This document shows positions 23,455 through 31,255 of a DNA stretch of 64,000 nucleotides, piece after piece; position 1 is the stretch's first letter, and the number at the start of each line of letters is the position of its first letter. Origin of the DNA: Ferrimonas balearica. Lineage in GTDB: Bacteria; Pseudomonadota; Gammaproteobacteria; Enterobacterales; Shewanellaceae. The DNA is taken from positions 1 through 64,000 of the forward strand of contig NZ_JAHVHW010000005.1 in assembly GCF_019802055.1 (NCBI RefSeq), read 5' to 3'. The notes under the pieces are model-generated. The model made no database searches. It saw nothing but the letters and a program-made list of their open reading frames with translations, and was not told the origin of the DNA. The translations under genes and the position numbers were made by a program.

Positions 23455-25593
23455 ATGGGATTGAACCTAAAGCCAATTTTATTCTGCCAGGCATTGTGTG
23501 CGTTGGTGTTGCTGCAGGGGTGCGGAGAGCCCGAGCCTCAGATACCTGAACCTCCTGTCGTGGATGAAAAAGAACCTACTCCCGATCCCAAACCGGACCC
23601 TACGCCCGACCCAGACCCCACGCCCGACCCGGACCCTATGCCCGACCCGAACCCCACGCCCGACCCGGACCCCACGCCCGACCCGGACCCCACGCCCGAC
23701 CCGGACCCTATGCCCGACCCGGACCCCACGCCCGACCCGGACCCCACGCCCGACCCGGACCCTACGCCCGACCCGGACCCCACGCCCGACCCGGACCCCA
23801 CGCCCGACCCGGACCCCACGCCCGACCCGGATCCCACGCCCGAGCCGGACCCTACGCCCGACCCGGACCCCACACCTGATCCGGAGCTGAACCAGCCCCC
23901 TATGGCCATCGACTACGTCCATCCGGACACCATTGGGTATGGCGCCTCTGTCACTCTGTCCCTGAATCAATTGGGACAGGATGCCGATGGCGACGCGCTG
24001 CAATTGGCCCAACTGATCATTGAGGACACCAGCACCTCAGTAACCATCAATGAGCAGGGAGAGCTGACTCTGAGGCCCCTTAAAACGGGAACGCAACAGT
24101 GGGCGTTTCAGTTAAGCGACGGCGAAGCGGAGTCTGGGCTGGCCTTCTTGACTGTGACAGTAGATGGCCCGACAAAACGGCAGCATCACCGCTTCCTACT
24201 GCAAAGCACTTTTGGCCCAACCTCCGCCGATATGGAAGGCTACGCCAGCTTCGAGCCCGTGGAGTGGCTGGAACAACAGCTCGCCGAGCCTGTCTCTCTG
24301 CACCTGCCCAATACCGAGGCGATGGGGATGACCAACGAGGCTCGCGGAGATGCCTGGCTCTACTTCAGCACCACAGCCCCCGATCAACTGCGTCAACGGG
24401 TGGCGTTTGCGCTCAGTGAACTGTTTGTGGTGTCCGTCTACGGCAGCCTGAGCAAAAAAGAGAAGGCGCTGATCACCTATTACGACCTGCTGCTCTCCGG
24501 CGCCCTAGGCAACTTTCGAGAGCTGCTTGAGCGGGTCTCGCTGCACCCGGCGATGGGGGTCTACCTGACCATGATCAACAGCCGCAAGGCGGATGAGAAT
24601 CGAGGTTTCCAGCCGGATGAAAACTATGCCCGGGAGGTGATGCAGCTGTTCACCATCGGCCTCTATGAACTTCATCCTGACGGGACATTAAAGCTGGATG
24701 CGGCCAATCAGCCGATCCCCTCCTACACCCAGCAGGATGTTCAGAACATTGCCCGCGCTTTCACCGGTTGGCGGAAGTCGGATGTCGATTATGTGCTGCC
24801 GATGGAGGCCAACGAGGCGTATCACGATACCGACAGCAAAGAGGCGTTGGGGCATACGCTGCCAGCGGGGCAGACGGCGCTGGAGGATTTGCGGCAGGTG
24901 CTGGATATCTTGTTTGAGCACCCCAATACGCCGCCCTTCTTTGCCAAGCATATGATTCTGCGCTTGGTCAGCTCCAACCCCTCTCCAGAGTATGTTGAGC
25001 GGGTGGCCAGCGTTTTTATCGATAATGGTGAAGGTGTTCGGGGTGACATCGGAGCGGTGGTGAGAGCGATTCTGCTGGATGAAGAAGCCCTGGGACTGGT
25101 GCCCGCTTACCCCCCAAAAAAGCTTAAGGAGCCGGTGATCACCCTGGTAAACCTGGCTCGGGCGATAGACAGTCAGTATGCACCTATGACCACCCTGAAC
25201 AGCAGATACGCCTATAACAATGCGAAACAGGGGCCTTTGCGTTCGCCCTCCGTCTTTAATTTCTTTTCACCCGACTACCTGATTGCCAATGGGCAGAAAG
25301 TGGCGCCGGAAGCGGAGCTGCTCTCCTGGAGCCGCTATGTCTCCCTCTCCAACTACATGCGTGGCATGGTGATGTCAGACACCATTCCTGATTACAGCTA
25401 TCTCATTGAGGAGTACGACAACGTCGATGGGGTGATAGAGAAGATCAGCGACCTGTTCTACGGCGGAGATATGAACCCCTCTCTGGAGCTCCAACTGAGA
25501 GAGTTGATAGAGAGCGCCAATAACCCAACCGGGTCGATAAAGACGATCGGCGCACTGATTGTCTCTTCCGACGAGTTTTTTATTCAGGATTAA
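23455..25593 (+). CDS. DUF1800-family lipoprotein with Pro/Asp repeat stalk
   Basis: A 712-residue lipoprotein: signal peptide and lipobox LQGC (Cys23), a rigid stalk of fifteen TPDPDP-type units (about 50-144), a cadherin/Ig-like domain (about 147-235; YGASVTLSLNQLGQDADGDALQL) and then a large helical DUF1800 domain (about 240-700; begins HHRFLLQSTFGPTSADMEGYASF, contains ENYAREVMQLFTIGLYEL and RSPSVFNFFSPDY). DUF1800 proteins are of unknown activity and are nearly always followed by a DUF1501 gene, as here five bases downstream. The stalk suggests the domain is held away from the membrane, probably on the outer surface. GGGATGACATG precedes the start; the ribosome site is weak. Confidence 0.88.
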   Translation: MGLNLKPILFCQALCALVLLQGCGEPEPQIPEPPVVDEKEPTPDPKPDPTPDPDPTPDPDPMPDPNPTPDPDPTPDPDPTPDPDPMPDPDPTPDPDPTPDPDPTPDPDPTPDPDPTPDPDPTPDPDPTPEPDPTPDPDPTPDPELNQPPMAIDYVHPDTIGYGASVTLSLNQLGQDADGDALQLAQLIIEDTSTSVTINEQGELTLRPLKTGTQQWAFQLSDGEAESGLAFLTVTVDGPTKRQHHRFLLQSTFGPTSADMEGYASFEPVEWLEQQLAEPVSLHLPNTEAMGMTNEARGDAWLYFSTTAPDQLRQRVAFALSELFVVSVYGSLSKKEKALITYYDLLLSGALGNFRELLERVSLHPAMGVYLTMINSRKADENRGFQPDENYAREVMQLFTIGLYELHPDGTLKLDAANQPIPSYTQQDVQNIARAFTGWRKSDVDYVLPMEANEAYHDTDSKEALGHTLPAGQTALEDLRQVLDILFEHPNTPPFFAKHMILRLVSSNPSPEYVERVASVFIDNGEGVRGDIGAVVRAILLDEEALGLVPAYPPKKLKEPVITLVNLARAIDSQYAPMTTLNSRYAYNNAKQGPLRSPSVFNFFSPDYLIANGQKVAPEAELLSWSRYVSLSNYMRGMVMSDTIPDYSYLIEEYDNVDGVIEKISDLFYGGDMNPSLELQLRELIESANNPTGSIKTIGALIVSSDEFFIQD
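23602..23886 (+). repeat. Coding tandem repeat, fifteen 18-bp units
   Basis: Fifteen consecutive units of ACG CCC GAC CCG GAC CC(C/T) from 23602 to 23871, plus a diverged partial unit to 23886. Units 3 and 7 begin ATG instead of ACG; unit 3 has AAC in place of GAC, and unit 14 has GAG. All changes keep the frame and the Pro spacing, so copy-number change would lengthen or shorten the stalk by six residues without a frameshift. Confidence 0.97.
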
Positions 25594-25597
25594 GCCG

Positions 25598-26902
25598 ATG
25601 CCGATTTCTAGAAGAACCTTTTTAAAGAGCGTGGGCGCGTCGGCACTGGTGTCGCAGGTGGGCTGGGCGACCGAATCAACGTCGAGCAACGACTATCGTG
25701 CGCTGGTCTGCATCTTCCTCAATGGGGGAAACGATGGGTTTAATACCCTGGTGCCGACGGACGACAGCCACTACCAGGAGTATGCGGACGTTCGTAAACA
25801 TTTGGCGATCGCCAAGAGTGACCTGCTGCCGACCCCATTGAGCGGGCTGGATCGTGCAGGGAGCCCGGTTTCCCTGGGGTTGCACCCCGCGATGCCCGAA
25901 TTTAAGGACCTGTGTGACCGCGGCTATGTCACCGCCCTGCTGAACTGTGGTGTGCTTAAGCAGCCCATGACCAAGCAGGATCTGGGGACGGAGCCGGACA
26001 TGCTGTTTTCCCATAACTCCCAGAGCCAGGAGTGGTTGCGCGGAGATGCCATCAATAAATCCTTAAGCAGTGGCTGGGGCTCCAGATTGATGGCGCAACT
26101 GAGTCAGAGCAGCGCGCTTCCACCGATGTTCAGCTTTGCCGGGCAGTCTCGCCTGTTTCGGGGGAGTGACAAGGCCAACACGCTTTCGCCGGATGGGGTG
26201 CGTACCCTGAACATGCCTCCCTATCTCCGCAATCGCTTTGCTCAGACTCTGGACAACCCTCGACAGGACCTGTTTCGGGAGCACCTCCGCGACCTGATGA
26301 GGGACAGCATCTACGCCAGCAATGAAGTTAACAGCATCATTCAGCCGGACTCCAACACCGTGCTGGCGGCGGACACCGACAACACCCTTAGCCAGCAGCT
26401 GGACGCGACCCTGAAGTTTATCAAGGGGCGGGACACACTGACGCAGAATCGGCAGATCTTCTATCTCAACCTGGGTGGCTTCGACACTCACGCCCAACAG
26501 GAGAAAAGCCATCAGGAGTTGTTGGCGCTGTTCAGTCGGGCGGTGAAATACTTCTACGATCTGCTGGATGCGGAGGGGCTGGCCAGCAGCGTAACCACCG
26601 TCACCCTGTCCGACTTTGGCCGCCGCATCATTCCCAATCCCACTGGCACGGATCACGGCTGGGGCAACAACCAGTTTGTGATCAGCGGGGCGCAGTTGGC
26701 TGCCAACACCATCGGTACCTGGCCCTCGCTGACGCCACGCAGTGAGGATGACTTCAGCACTGGACGGCTGATCCCGACCACCTCGGTGGATCAGATCGGC
26801 GCCACCCTGGCGCGTTGGATGGGGGTGGCGGAGTCGGATATGGAAGCGGTGTTCCCCAACATCGCCAACTTTACCCCCAGAGAGCTGCCTCTGTTCAGCT
26901 AA
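25598..26902 (+). CDS. DUF1501-family protein with Tat signal
   Basis: A 434-residue protein from the ATG at 25598, whose N-terminus (SRRTFLKSVGASALVSQ) is a twin-arginine signal, implying export in folded form, often with a bound metal. The DUF1501 domain belongs to the alkaline-phosphatase/sulfatase-like fold; visible blocks are CIFLNGGNDGFNTLVP near the N-terminus, YLNLGGFDTHAQQEKSHQELL and TVTLSDFGRRIIPNPTGTDHGWGNNQFV, which carry the family's Asp, His and Glu/Asp residues. Reaction unknown. It starts five bases after the DUF1800 stop, so the two are cotranscribed and probably work together on the cell surface. Confidence 0.9.
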   Translation: MPISRRTFLKSVGASALVSQVGWATESTSSNDYRALVCIFLNGGNDGFNTLVPTDDSHYQEYADVRKHLAIAKSDLLPTPLSGLDRAGSPVSLGLHPAMPEFKDLCDRGYVTALLNCGVLKQPMTKQDLGTEPDMLFSHNSQSQEWLRGDAINKSLSSGWGSRLMAQLSQSSALPPMFSFAGQSRLFRGSDKANTLSPDGVRTLNMPPYLRNRFAQTLDNPRQDLFREHLRDLMRDSIYASNEVNSIIQPDSNTVLAADTDNTLSQQLDATLKFIKGRDTLTQNRQIFYLNLGGFDTHAQQEKSHQELLALFSRAVKYFYDLLDAEGLASSVTTVTLSDFGRRIIPNPTGTDHGWGNNQFVISGAQLAANTIGTWPSLTPRSEDDFSTGRLIPTTSVDQIGATLARWMGVAESDMEAVFPNIANFTPRELPLFS

Positions 26903-26921
26903 CCGGGTGGGATGCCGACAC

Positions 26922-26953
26922 AAAAAAAGCGCCCCGAAATGGGGCGCTTTTTC
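26922..26953. terminator. Bidirectional terminator, DUF1501 gene and gor
   Basis: AAAAGCGCCCC-GAAAT-GGGGCGCTTTTT with flanking A and T runs, serving the converging DUF1501 and glutathione reductase genes. Confidence 0.93.
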
Positions 26954-26970
26954 TTGCCGTTAAGTGCGGC

Positions 26971-28326
26971 TCAGCGCATGGTAACGAACTCTTCCGCGCT
27001 GGTGGGGTGCAGAGCCACGGTAGCGTCAAAGTCCGCTTTGGTGGCGCCCATCTTGATGGCCACCGCGAAGCCCTGGAGGATTTCGTCCATACCGAAGCCG
27101 ATGCCGTGCAGACCGACAATCTTCTCCTCGGGACCAACACAAACCAGCTTCATCTCGGTGGCCTGGCGGTGGGCGGTCACTGCGGTGTACATGGCGGCAA
27201 AGGAGGAGGTGTAGACCTTCACATTATCGTCGCCGTACTGCTCGCGGGCTTGCGGCTCGGTCAGACCGATGGTGCCGATGGCCGGGTGGCTGAACACCAC
27301 GGTGGGCACCAGGGAGTAGTCCATCTTGGCTTCCGGCTGGCCGCCAAACAGGCGCTCGGACAGAGCACGACCCGCTTTCACCGCGACCGGGGTCAGCTCA
27401 ATGCCGCCCTCCATAATGTCGCCCACGGTGTAGATGCCGGGCACGTTGGTGTTCTGGTACTCATCCACCGGGATAAAGCCCCGCTCGTTCACCTTCACGC
27501 CAGCAGCTTCGATGTTGATCTTGTCAGTAGCTGGCTCGCGGCCGATGGCCCAGATCAGGCAATCTACGTTGAGGCTGTTGCCGTTCTCCAGATGCAGGGT
27601 CAGGCTGCCGTCCGCCTCCTTCTCCACCGCTTTGGGGATGGAGTGGGTGTGCAGGGTCGGGCCTTCCGCTTCCATCAGCTTGACCAGGGTATCGACGATC
27701 ATCGGGTCGAAGTTGCGCAGCGGCGCATGCTTGCGCACCAGCAGATGAGTCTCACTGCCCAGGCTGTGCAGCACTCCGGCCAGCTCTACGGCGATGTAAC
27801 CTGCACCCACAACCGCAACCCGCTTGGGCTGCTCGGTCAGGGCAAAGAAGCCGTTGGAGTCGATGCCGTGCTCAGCGCCGGGGATGGCCGGAATGGTAGG
27901 ACGGCCACCGGTGGCGATAAGGATATTCGGCGCAGTGTAGTGCTCGCCGTTTACCTCAACGGTGCTCTTATCCACAAACTTGCCGAAGCCCTTCACCAGG
28001 GTCACGCCATTGGCGTCCAGGCCGCGGTTGTAGCCGCCATGGATACGCTCAATGTAAGCCTCACGGCTCTCAATCAGTTTGCTCCAGCTGAACTGGTTGA
28101 TGGTGGTATCAAACCCGTAGTCCGGACCATACAGCTTGATGGCTTCCGCCACCTGGGCACCAAACCACATCACCTTTTTGGGAACGCAGCCAACATTCAC
28201 GCAGGTGCCACCGAGGTGCTGGGCCTCGATCAGCAGCACCTTGGCGCCTCGCATGGCAGCCCGGTTGGCTGATGCGATGCCGCCGGAACCGGCGCCCAAA
28301 ACGATGTAGTCAAATTGCTGTGCCAT
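26971..28326 (-). CDS. gor: Glutathione reductase
   Basis: A 451-residue pyridine-nucleotide disulfide oxidoreductase that reduces glutathione disulfide with NADPH. FAD motif [14 protein letters not shown], redox disulfide [20 protein letters not shown] domain [17 protein letters not shown] with following [11 protein letters not shown] (Arg residues as in NADPH enzymes), and the dimer-domain His-Glu pair in [12 protein letters not shown]. Length and motifs match bacterial GorA. Confidence 0.97.
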   Translation of the reverse strand: MAQQFDYIVLGAGSGGIASANRAAMRGAKVLLIEAQHLGGTCVNVGCVPKKVMWFGAQVAEAIKLYGPDYGFDTTINQFSWSKLIESREAYIERIHGGYNRGLDANGVTLVKGFGKFVDKSTVEVNGEHYTAPNILIATGGRPTIPAIPGAEHGIDSNGFFALTEQPKRVAVVGAGYIAVELAGVLHSLGSETHLLVRKHAPLRNFDPMIVDTLVKLMEAEGPTLHTHSIPKAVEKEADGSLTLHLENGNSLNVDCLIWAIGREPATDKINIEAAGVKVNERGFIPVDEYQNTNVPGIYTVGDIMEGGIELTPVAVKAGRALSERLFGGQPEAKMDYSLVPTVVFSHPAIGTIGLTEPQAREQYGDDNVKVYTSSFAAMYTAVTAHRQATEMKLVCVGPEEKIVGLHGIGFGMDEILQGFAVAIKMGATKADFDATVALHPTSAEEFVTMR

Positions 28327-28569
28327 GGAAAGCTTCCTTTACCTTAACGCCCTAAGGGCCGAATACGCATTGCCGGAGTTGTACCCTGATCTGGGGACGC
28401 ACTCAACCGCAAACAAGGGATTGCCCTTATCGGAAAGGGCGTTCAGAGCCGGTCGCTTAGTCCCGGCCCCGGCCTCTAAGGGCCCGGGAGGGGAGGAGGC
28501 TCCGGGTGGAATCAGGATGAGCGCGGTTCAATTTGAGACAAAATCTTTATCCACTGTTTCCTCGTATGC

Positions 28570-28636
28570 GATCTCTGGTCACAAAAAAACAACCTTCGGA
28601 TGGCTGAGTGAACGGGAATTGATCCTGGTCACAAAA
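28570..28636. promoter_or_regulatory. Two repeats of a CRP/FNR-like motif upstream of a barrel gene
   Basis: GATCTCTGGTCACAAAA (28570-28586) and GATCCTGGTCACAAAA (28621-28636) are near-identical direct repeats 51 bp apart. The second, with its flank, reads ATTGA-TCCTGG-TCACA, 8 of 10 to the CRP consensus. A further palindrome TGATT-CGC-AATCA lies at about 28661-28673. The rest of the 28327-28704 interval shows a GC-rich half next to gor, an AT-richer half and no gene I can support. Confidence 0.4.
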
Positions 28637-28704
28637 GCGTTATCACCAATGCCAATAAGATTGATTCGCAATCACGATGAATTTCCAGATAATGCGAGCA
28701 GTAG

Positions 28705-29397
28705 ATGATGAAGCGTTCTCTTCTTGCCCTGGCGCTGTGCGTGACCTCTGTGCACGTTGCCGCCGCCGAATACGAAGTCGATTTTGGGTACGACAGCAAA
28801 TACATCTCCGAGGGCCGGGATAACCTGGACAAGGGGGGCATCTATTGGGCCAGCGGCGCTGCCGGTTTTGAAAATGGCATCACGTTGAGCGCTGCCTACG
28901 GCTATGCGGCTGACTCCGATGTGGATTATGACGAACTGAATCTCGGCATTGAGTATGGCTTTGAGGTGGGGGATTTCAGCTTTTACGGTGGCTATACCCG
29001 CCTTGAGTTCTTCAAGGATGATGAGTCCGACAATGAAATCAGCGCGGGCGTGGCGTATGGCGGTCTGAGCTGGTTTGAGCCCTTTATTGACTACGTCTAC
29101 AGCACCGAAGCCGAAGGCAGTTTTGTTGAGATCGGCATTCAGCGGGAGTTTGCCCTGAATGAGCGTTTGGTGCTTACCCCCTATGTTATCGCGGGCCTGG
29201 ATTACGGTTACGCCAACCCGGACCACGATGGCCAGAACCACCTGGCGGTTGGCGCGACGCTGGGTTACCAGTTAACGGACCAGCTTGGCCTGACCCTGAT
29301 CGCGGAGCACACCGAAGCGGATCGTCAGATGGCGCGGGATGAGGGGATTGAAACCGACCAAACCTGGGCTGGCGTTCACCTGACCATGGCGTTCTAA
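28705..29397 (+). CDS. Small outer-membrane beta-barrel protein
   Basis: A 230-residue exported protein (228 if the second of two adjacent ATG codons is used): signal peptide ending VAAA-EY, then alternating strands typical of an 8- to 12-stranded barrel (YEVDFGYDSKYISEGRDN, DFSFYGGYTRLEFF, GGLSWFEPFIDYVYS, LVLTPYVIAGLDYGYA) and a C-terminal Phe (LTMAF), the usual outer-membrane assembly signal. It resembles the short Shewanella/Vibrio family sometimes called Gcw_chp; no function is known to me. It is monocistronic and precedes a hairpin. Confidence 0.8.
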   Translation: MMKRSLLALALCVTSVHVAAAEYEVDFGYDSKYISEGRDNLDKGGIYWASGAAGFENGITLSAAYGYAADSDVDYDELNLGIEYGFEVGDFSFYGGYTRLEFFKDDESDNEISAGVAYGGLSWFEPFIDYVYSTEAEGSFVEIGIQREFALNERLVLTPYVIAGLDYGYANPDHDGQNHLAVGATLGYQLTDQLGLTLIAEHTEADRQMARDEGIETDQTWAGVHLTMAF

Positions 29398-29430
29398 GGC
29401 CCAGCGGTAGGCCAGACGATTCTCACATTT

Positions 29431-29493
29431 GGGCTCGCTCAAAAGGGATGGGGTATCCGATAGGACCGCATCCCTTTTCAGATCTTTGAGCCC
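29431..29493 (+). terminator. Long inverted repeat, probable terminator
   Basis: Outer arms GGGCTC and GAGCCC with inner arms AAAAGGGATG and CATCCCTTTT. The inner stem is followed by TTTTCAG in the rightward direction. It lies between converging genes and may serve both, though the T-run is short. Confidence 0.5.
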
Positions 29494-29514
29494 ATAAGCG
29501 GACTGTGGCGAGCG

Positions 29515-31089
29515 TTACGGGACGCCACCCTCACCCACCCCTGCATAGGGGATCCCCGCCAACGCCACCATCTCCCGATCCGCCGTGGCAAGATCCGACA
29601 GTGAAAACTCCGACAAGCGGTGGTAACCGCAGGCCCGGGCCAGTACCGCCATCAATTCTGTGCTGCTTTGCAGATAGCGGGCGACCCGCTTGGGTCCTTC
29701 GATCACATCCAGACGCTGACGCAACGCGGGGTCTTGAGTGGCGATGCCGGTGGGACAGCGGTTGGTGTTGCACATGCGGGCACCCACACAACCCAGCGCC
29801 TGAATCGCCGCATTGGCCAACGCGATGCCATCCGCGCCCAATGCCAGCGCTTTGACAAAATCCGCTGGCGTACGCAGGCCGCCGGTGATGATCAGTGTGA
29901 TGTCCTGTCGGCCCTGCGCATCCAGATAGCGTCTTGCCCGGGCTAACGCCGGGATGGTGGCGACGCTGATGTTATCGCGGAACAGGGCAGGGGCCGCACC
30001 TGTTCCGCCACCGCGGCCATCAAGAATCAGGTAGTCGGCACTGGCGTCTAGGGCAAACTGGATATCCCGTTCGATGTGGTTGGCGGAGAGCTTGAAACCG
30101 ATGGGGACGCCGCCGGTGATCTCGCGGATGTGATCGGCGCAGCGGCGGAAGTCGCCCGGTGTGGTCAGGTCGGCAAAGCGGGCAGGCGAGATGGCGGCCT
30201 GGCCCGGATTGAGCCCCCGGACTGCGGCGATCTCAGCCGTAACTTTGTCCGCAGGAAGATGGCCACCGGTACCGGTTTTGGCCGCCTGCCCGGCTTTGAA
30301 GTGCACCGCCTGAACCCCTTTGAGTTTGTTTTCGTCATAGCCAAATCGGGCGGCTGCCAGTTCATAGAAGTAGCGTGAGCAGGCGTCGTGCTCGGCATCC
30401 AGCATTCCCCCTTCGCCGGAGCAGATCCCGGTTCCTGCGATCTCCGCCCCCTGCGCCAGGGCGATTTTGGCTTCCCGTGAGAGAGCGCCAAAGCTCATGT
30501 CCGACACAAACAGCGGCATCGCCAGTTTCAGCGGTTTGCGCGCCTCCGGGCCGATCACCAGTTCGGTGGCGACCGGAGTGTCATCCAACAGGGGAGCACG
30601 AGCCAGCTGTGCCACCATAAGTTGAATCGAATCCCATTGGGGCAGGGTTTGTCGAGGCACTCCCATTGCCACCATTGGCCCGTGGTGGCTGTATTTGAGC
30701 CCCTCCCGGGCCAACTGATGGATGAAGGCCACCTCCGGCTCTTCCGGGGTGGGTTCTGCCCGAGGGGCGGCGTGCGCGTTGCTGGGGGCTCCTCCCCCTT
30801 CAGGCTTTGGGGACGAGTTCTCCTCCCCGGTGGTGCCGACCTGCTCGCGAGGAATGCGGGCATGGCTGCCGTCGCAATAGGGCTGCTCCTGGCTGCGTTT
30901 GCACTGACACAGATACGCCTCCCCATCTTTTTCTGGCGTAAAAGCCAGTGGGGTAAAGCTCGTACTCTTGTGGGACCCATCGCAGAAGGGCTGGCTGGCG
31001 GAGCGTCCACATCGGCAGAACCAATAGGACTGGCCCGCTTTCAGGGCGACTTTGGCGGGGCGGTTAGCGGCAATGACCGGTTTGCTCAT
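29515..31089 (-). CDS. Double CDGSH / glutamate-synthase-domain fusion
   Basis: A 524-residue protein. Residues 20-80 carry two CDGSH iron-sulfur motifs, C25-x-C27...CDGSH 36-40 and C61-x-C63...CDGSH 72-76, each expected to bind a [2Fe-2S] cluster through three Cys and one His. After a Pro/Glu linker, residues about 130-520 form an FMN-binding glutamate synthase central domain (GEGGMLDAEHDACSRYFYELA, SPARFADLTTPGDF, DGRGGGTGAAP, GGLRTPADFVKALALGADG, CNTNRCPTGIATQDP). There is no amidotransferase domain, so it is not a complete glutamate synthase; similar stand-alone proteins occur widely and their reaction is unknown. AAGGAG lies seven bases before the ATG. Divergent from prlC. No Tat or Sec signal: cytoplasmic. 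Confidence 0.88.
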   Translation of the reverse strand: MSKPVIAANRPAKVALKAGQSYWFCRCGRSASQPFCDGSHKSTSFTPLAFTPEKDGEAYLCQCKRSQEQPYCDGSHARIPREQVGTTGEENSSPKPEGGGAPSNAHAAPRAEPTPEEPEVAFIHQLAREGLKYSHHGPMVAMGVPRQTLPQWDSIQLMVAQLARAPLLDDTPVATELVIGPEARKPLKLAMPLFVSDMSFGALSREAKIALAQGAEIAGTGICSGEGGMLDAEHDACSRYFYELAAARFGYDENKLKGVQAVHFKAGQAAKTGTGGHLPADKVTAEIAAVRGLNPGQAAISPARFADLTTPGDFRRCADHIREITGGVPIGFKLSANHIERDIQFALDASADYLILDGRGGGTGAAPALFRDNISVATIPALARARRYLDAQGRQDITLIITGGLRTPADFVKALALGADGIALANAAIQALGCVGARMCNTNRCPTGIATQDPALRQRLDVIEGPKRVARYLQSSTELMAVLARACGYHRLSEFSLSDLATADREMVALAGIPYAGVGEGGVP

Positions 31090-31255
31090 GGCGGTTCTCC
31101 TTGTACCGTCGATGCTAAAAGCCTAGAACAGGGGGCCGGGTAACGATGGAGCTAATCGCTTCTTCGGACTTGAACTTCACGGTCGCTGCCCGCATCTATG
31201 GTTACAACATCCCATTACCAACGGGGCCACCCTGCTGGCCTCACAAGGAGTCGCC

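Noticed and set aside
23602-23886. CRISPR array
   Set aside because: The repeat has no spacers, is in frame within a protein and encodes a Pro/Asp stalk.
28325-28708. 127-codon frame between gor and the barrel gene
   Set aside because: Its start overlaps the gor start on the other strand, it has no ribosome site and no recognisable protein features.
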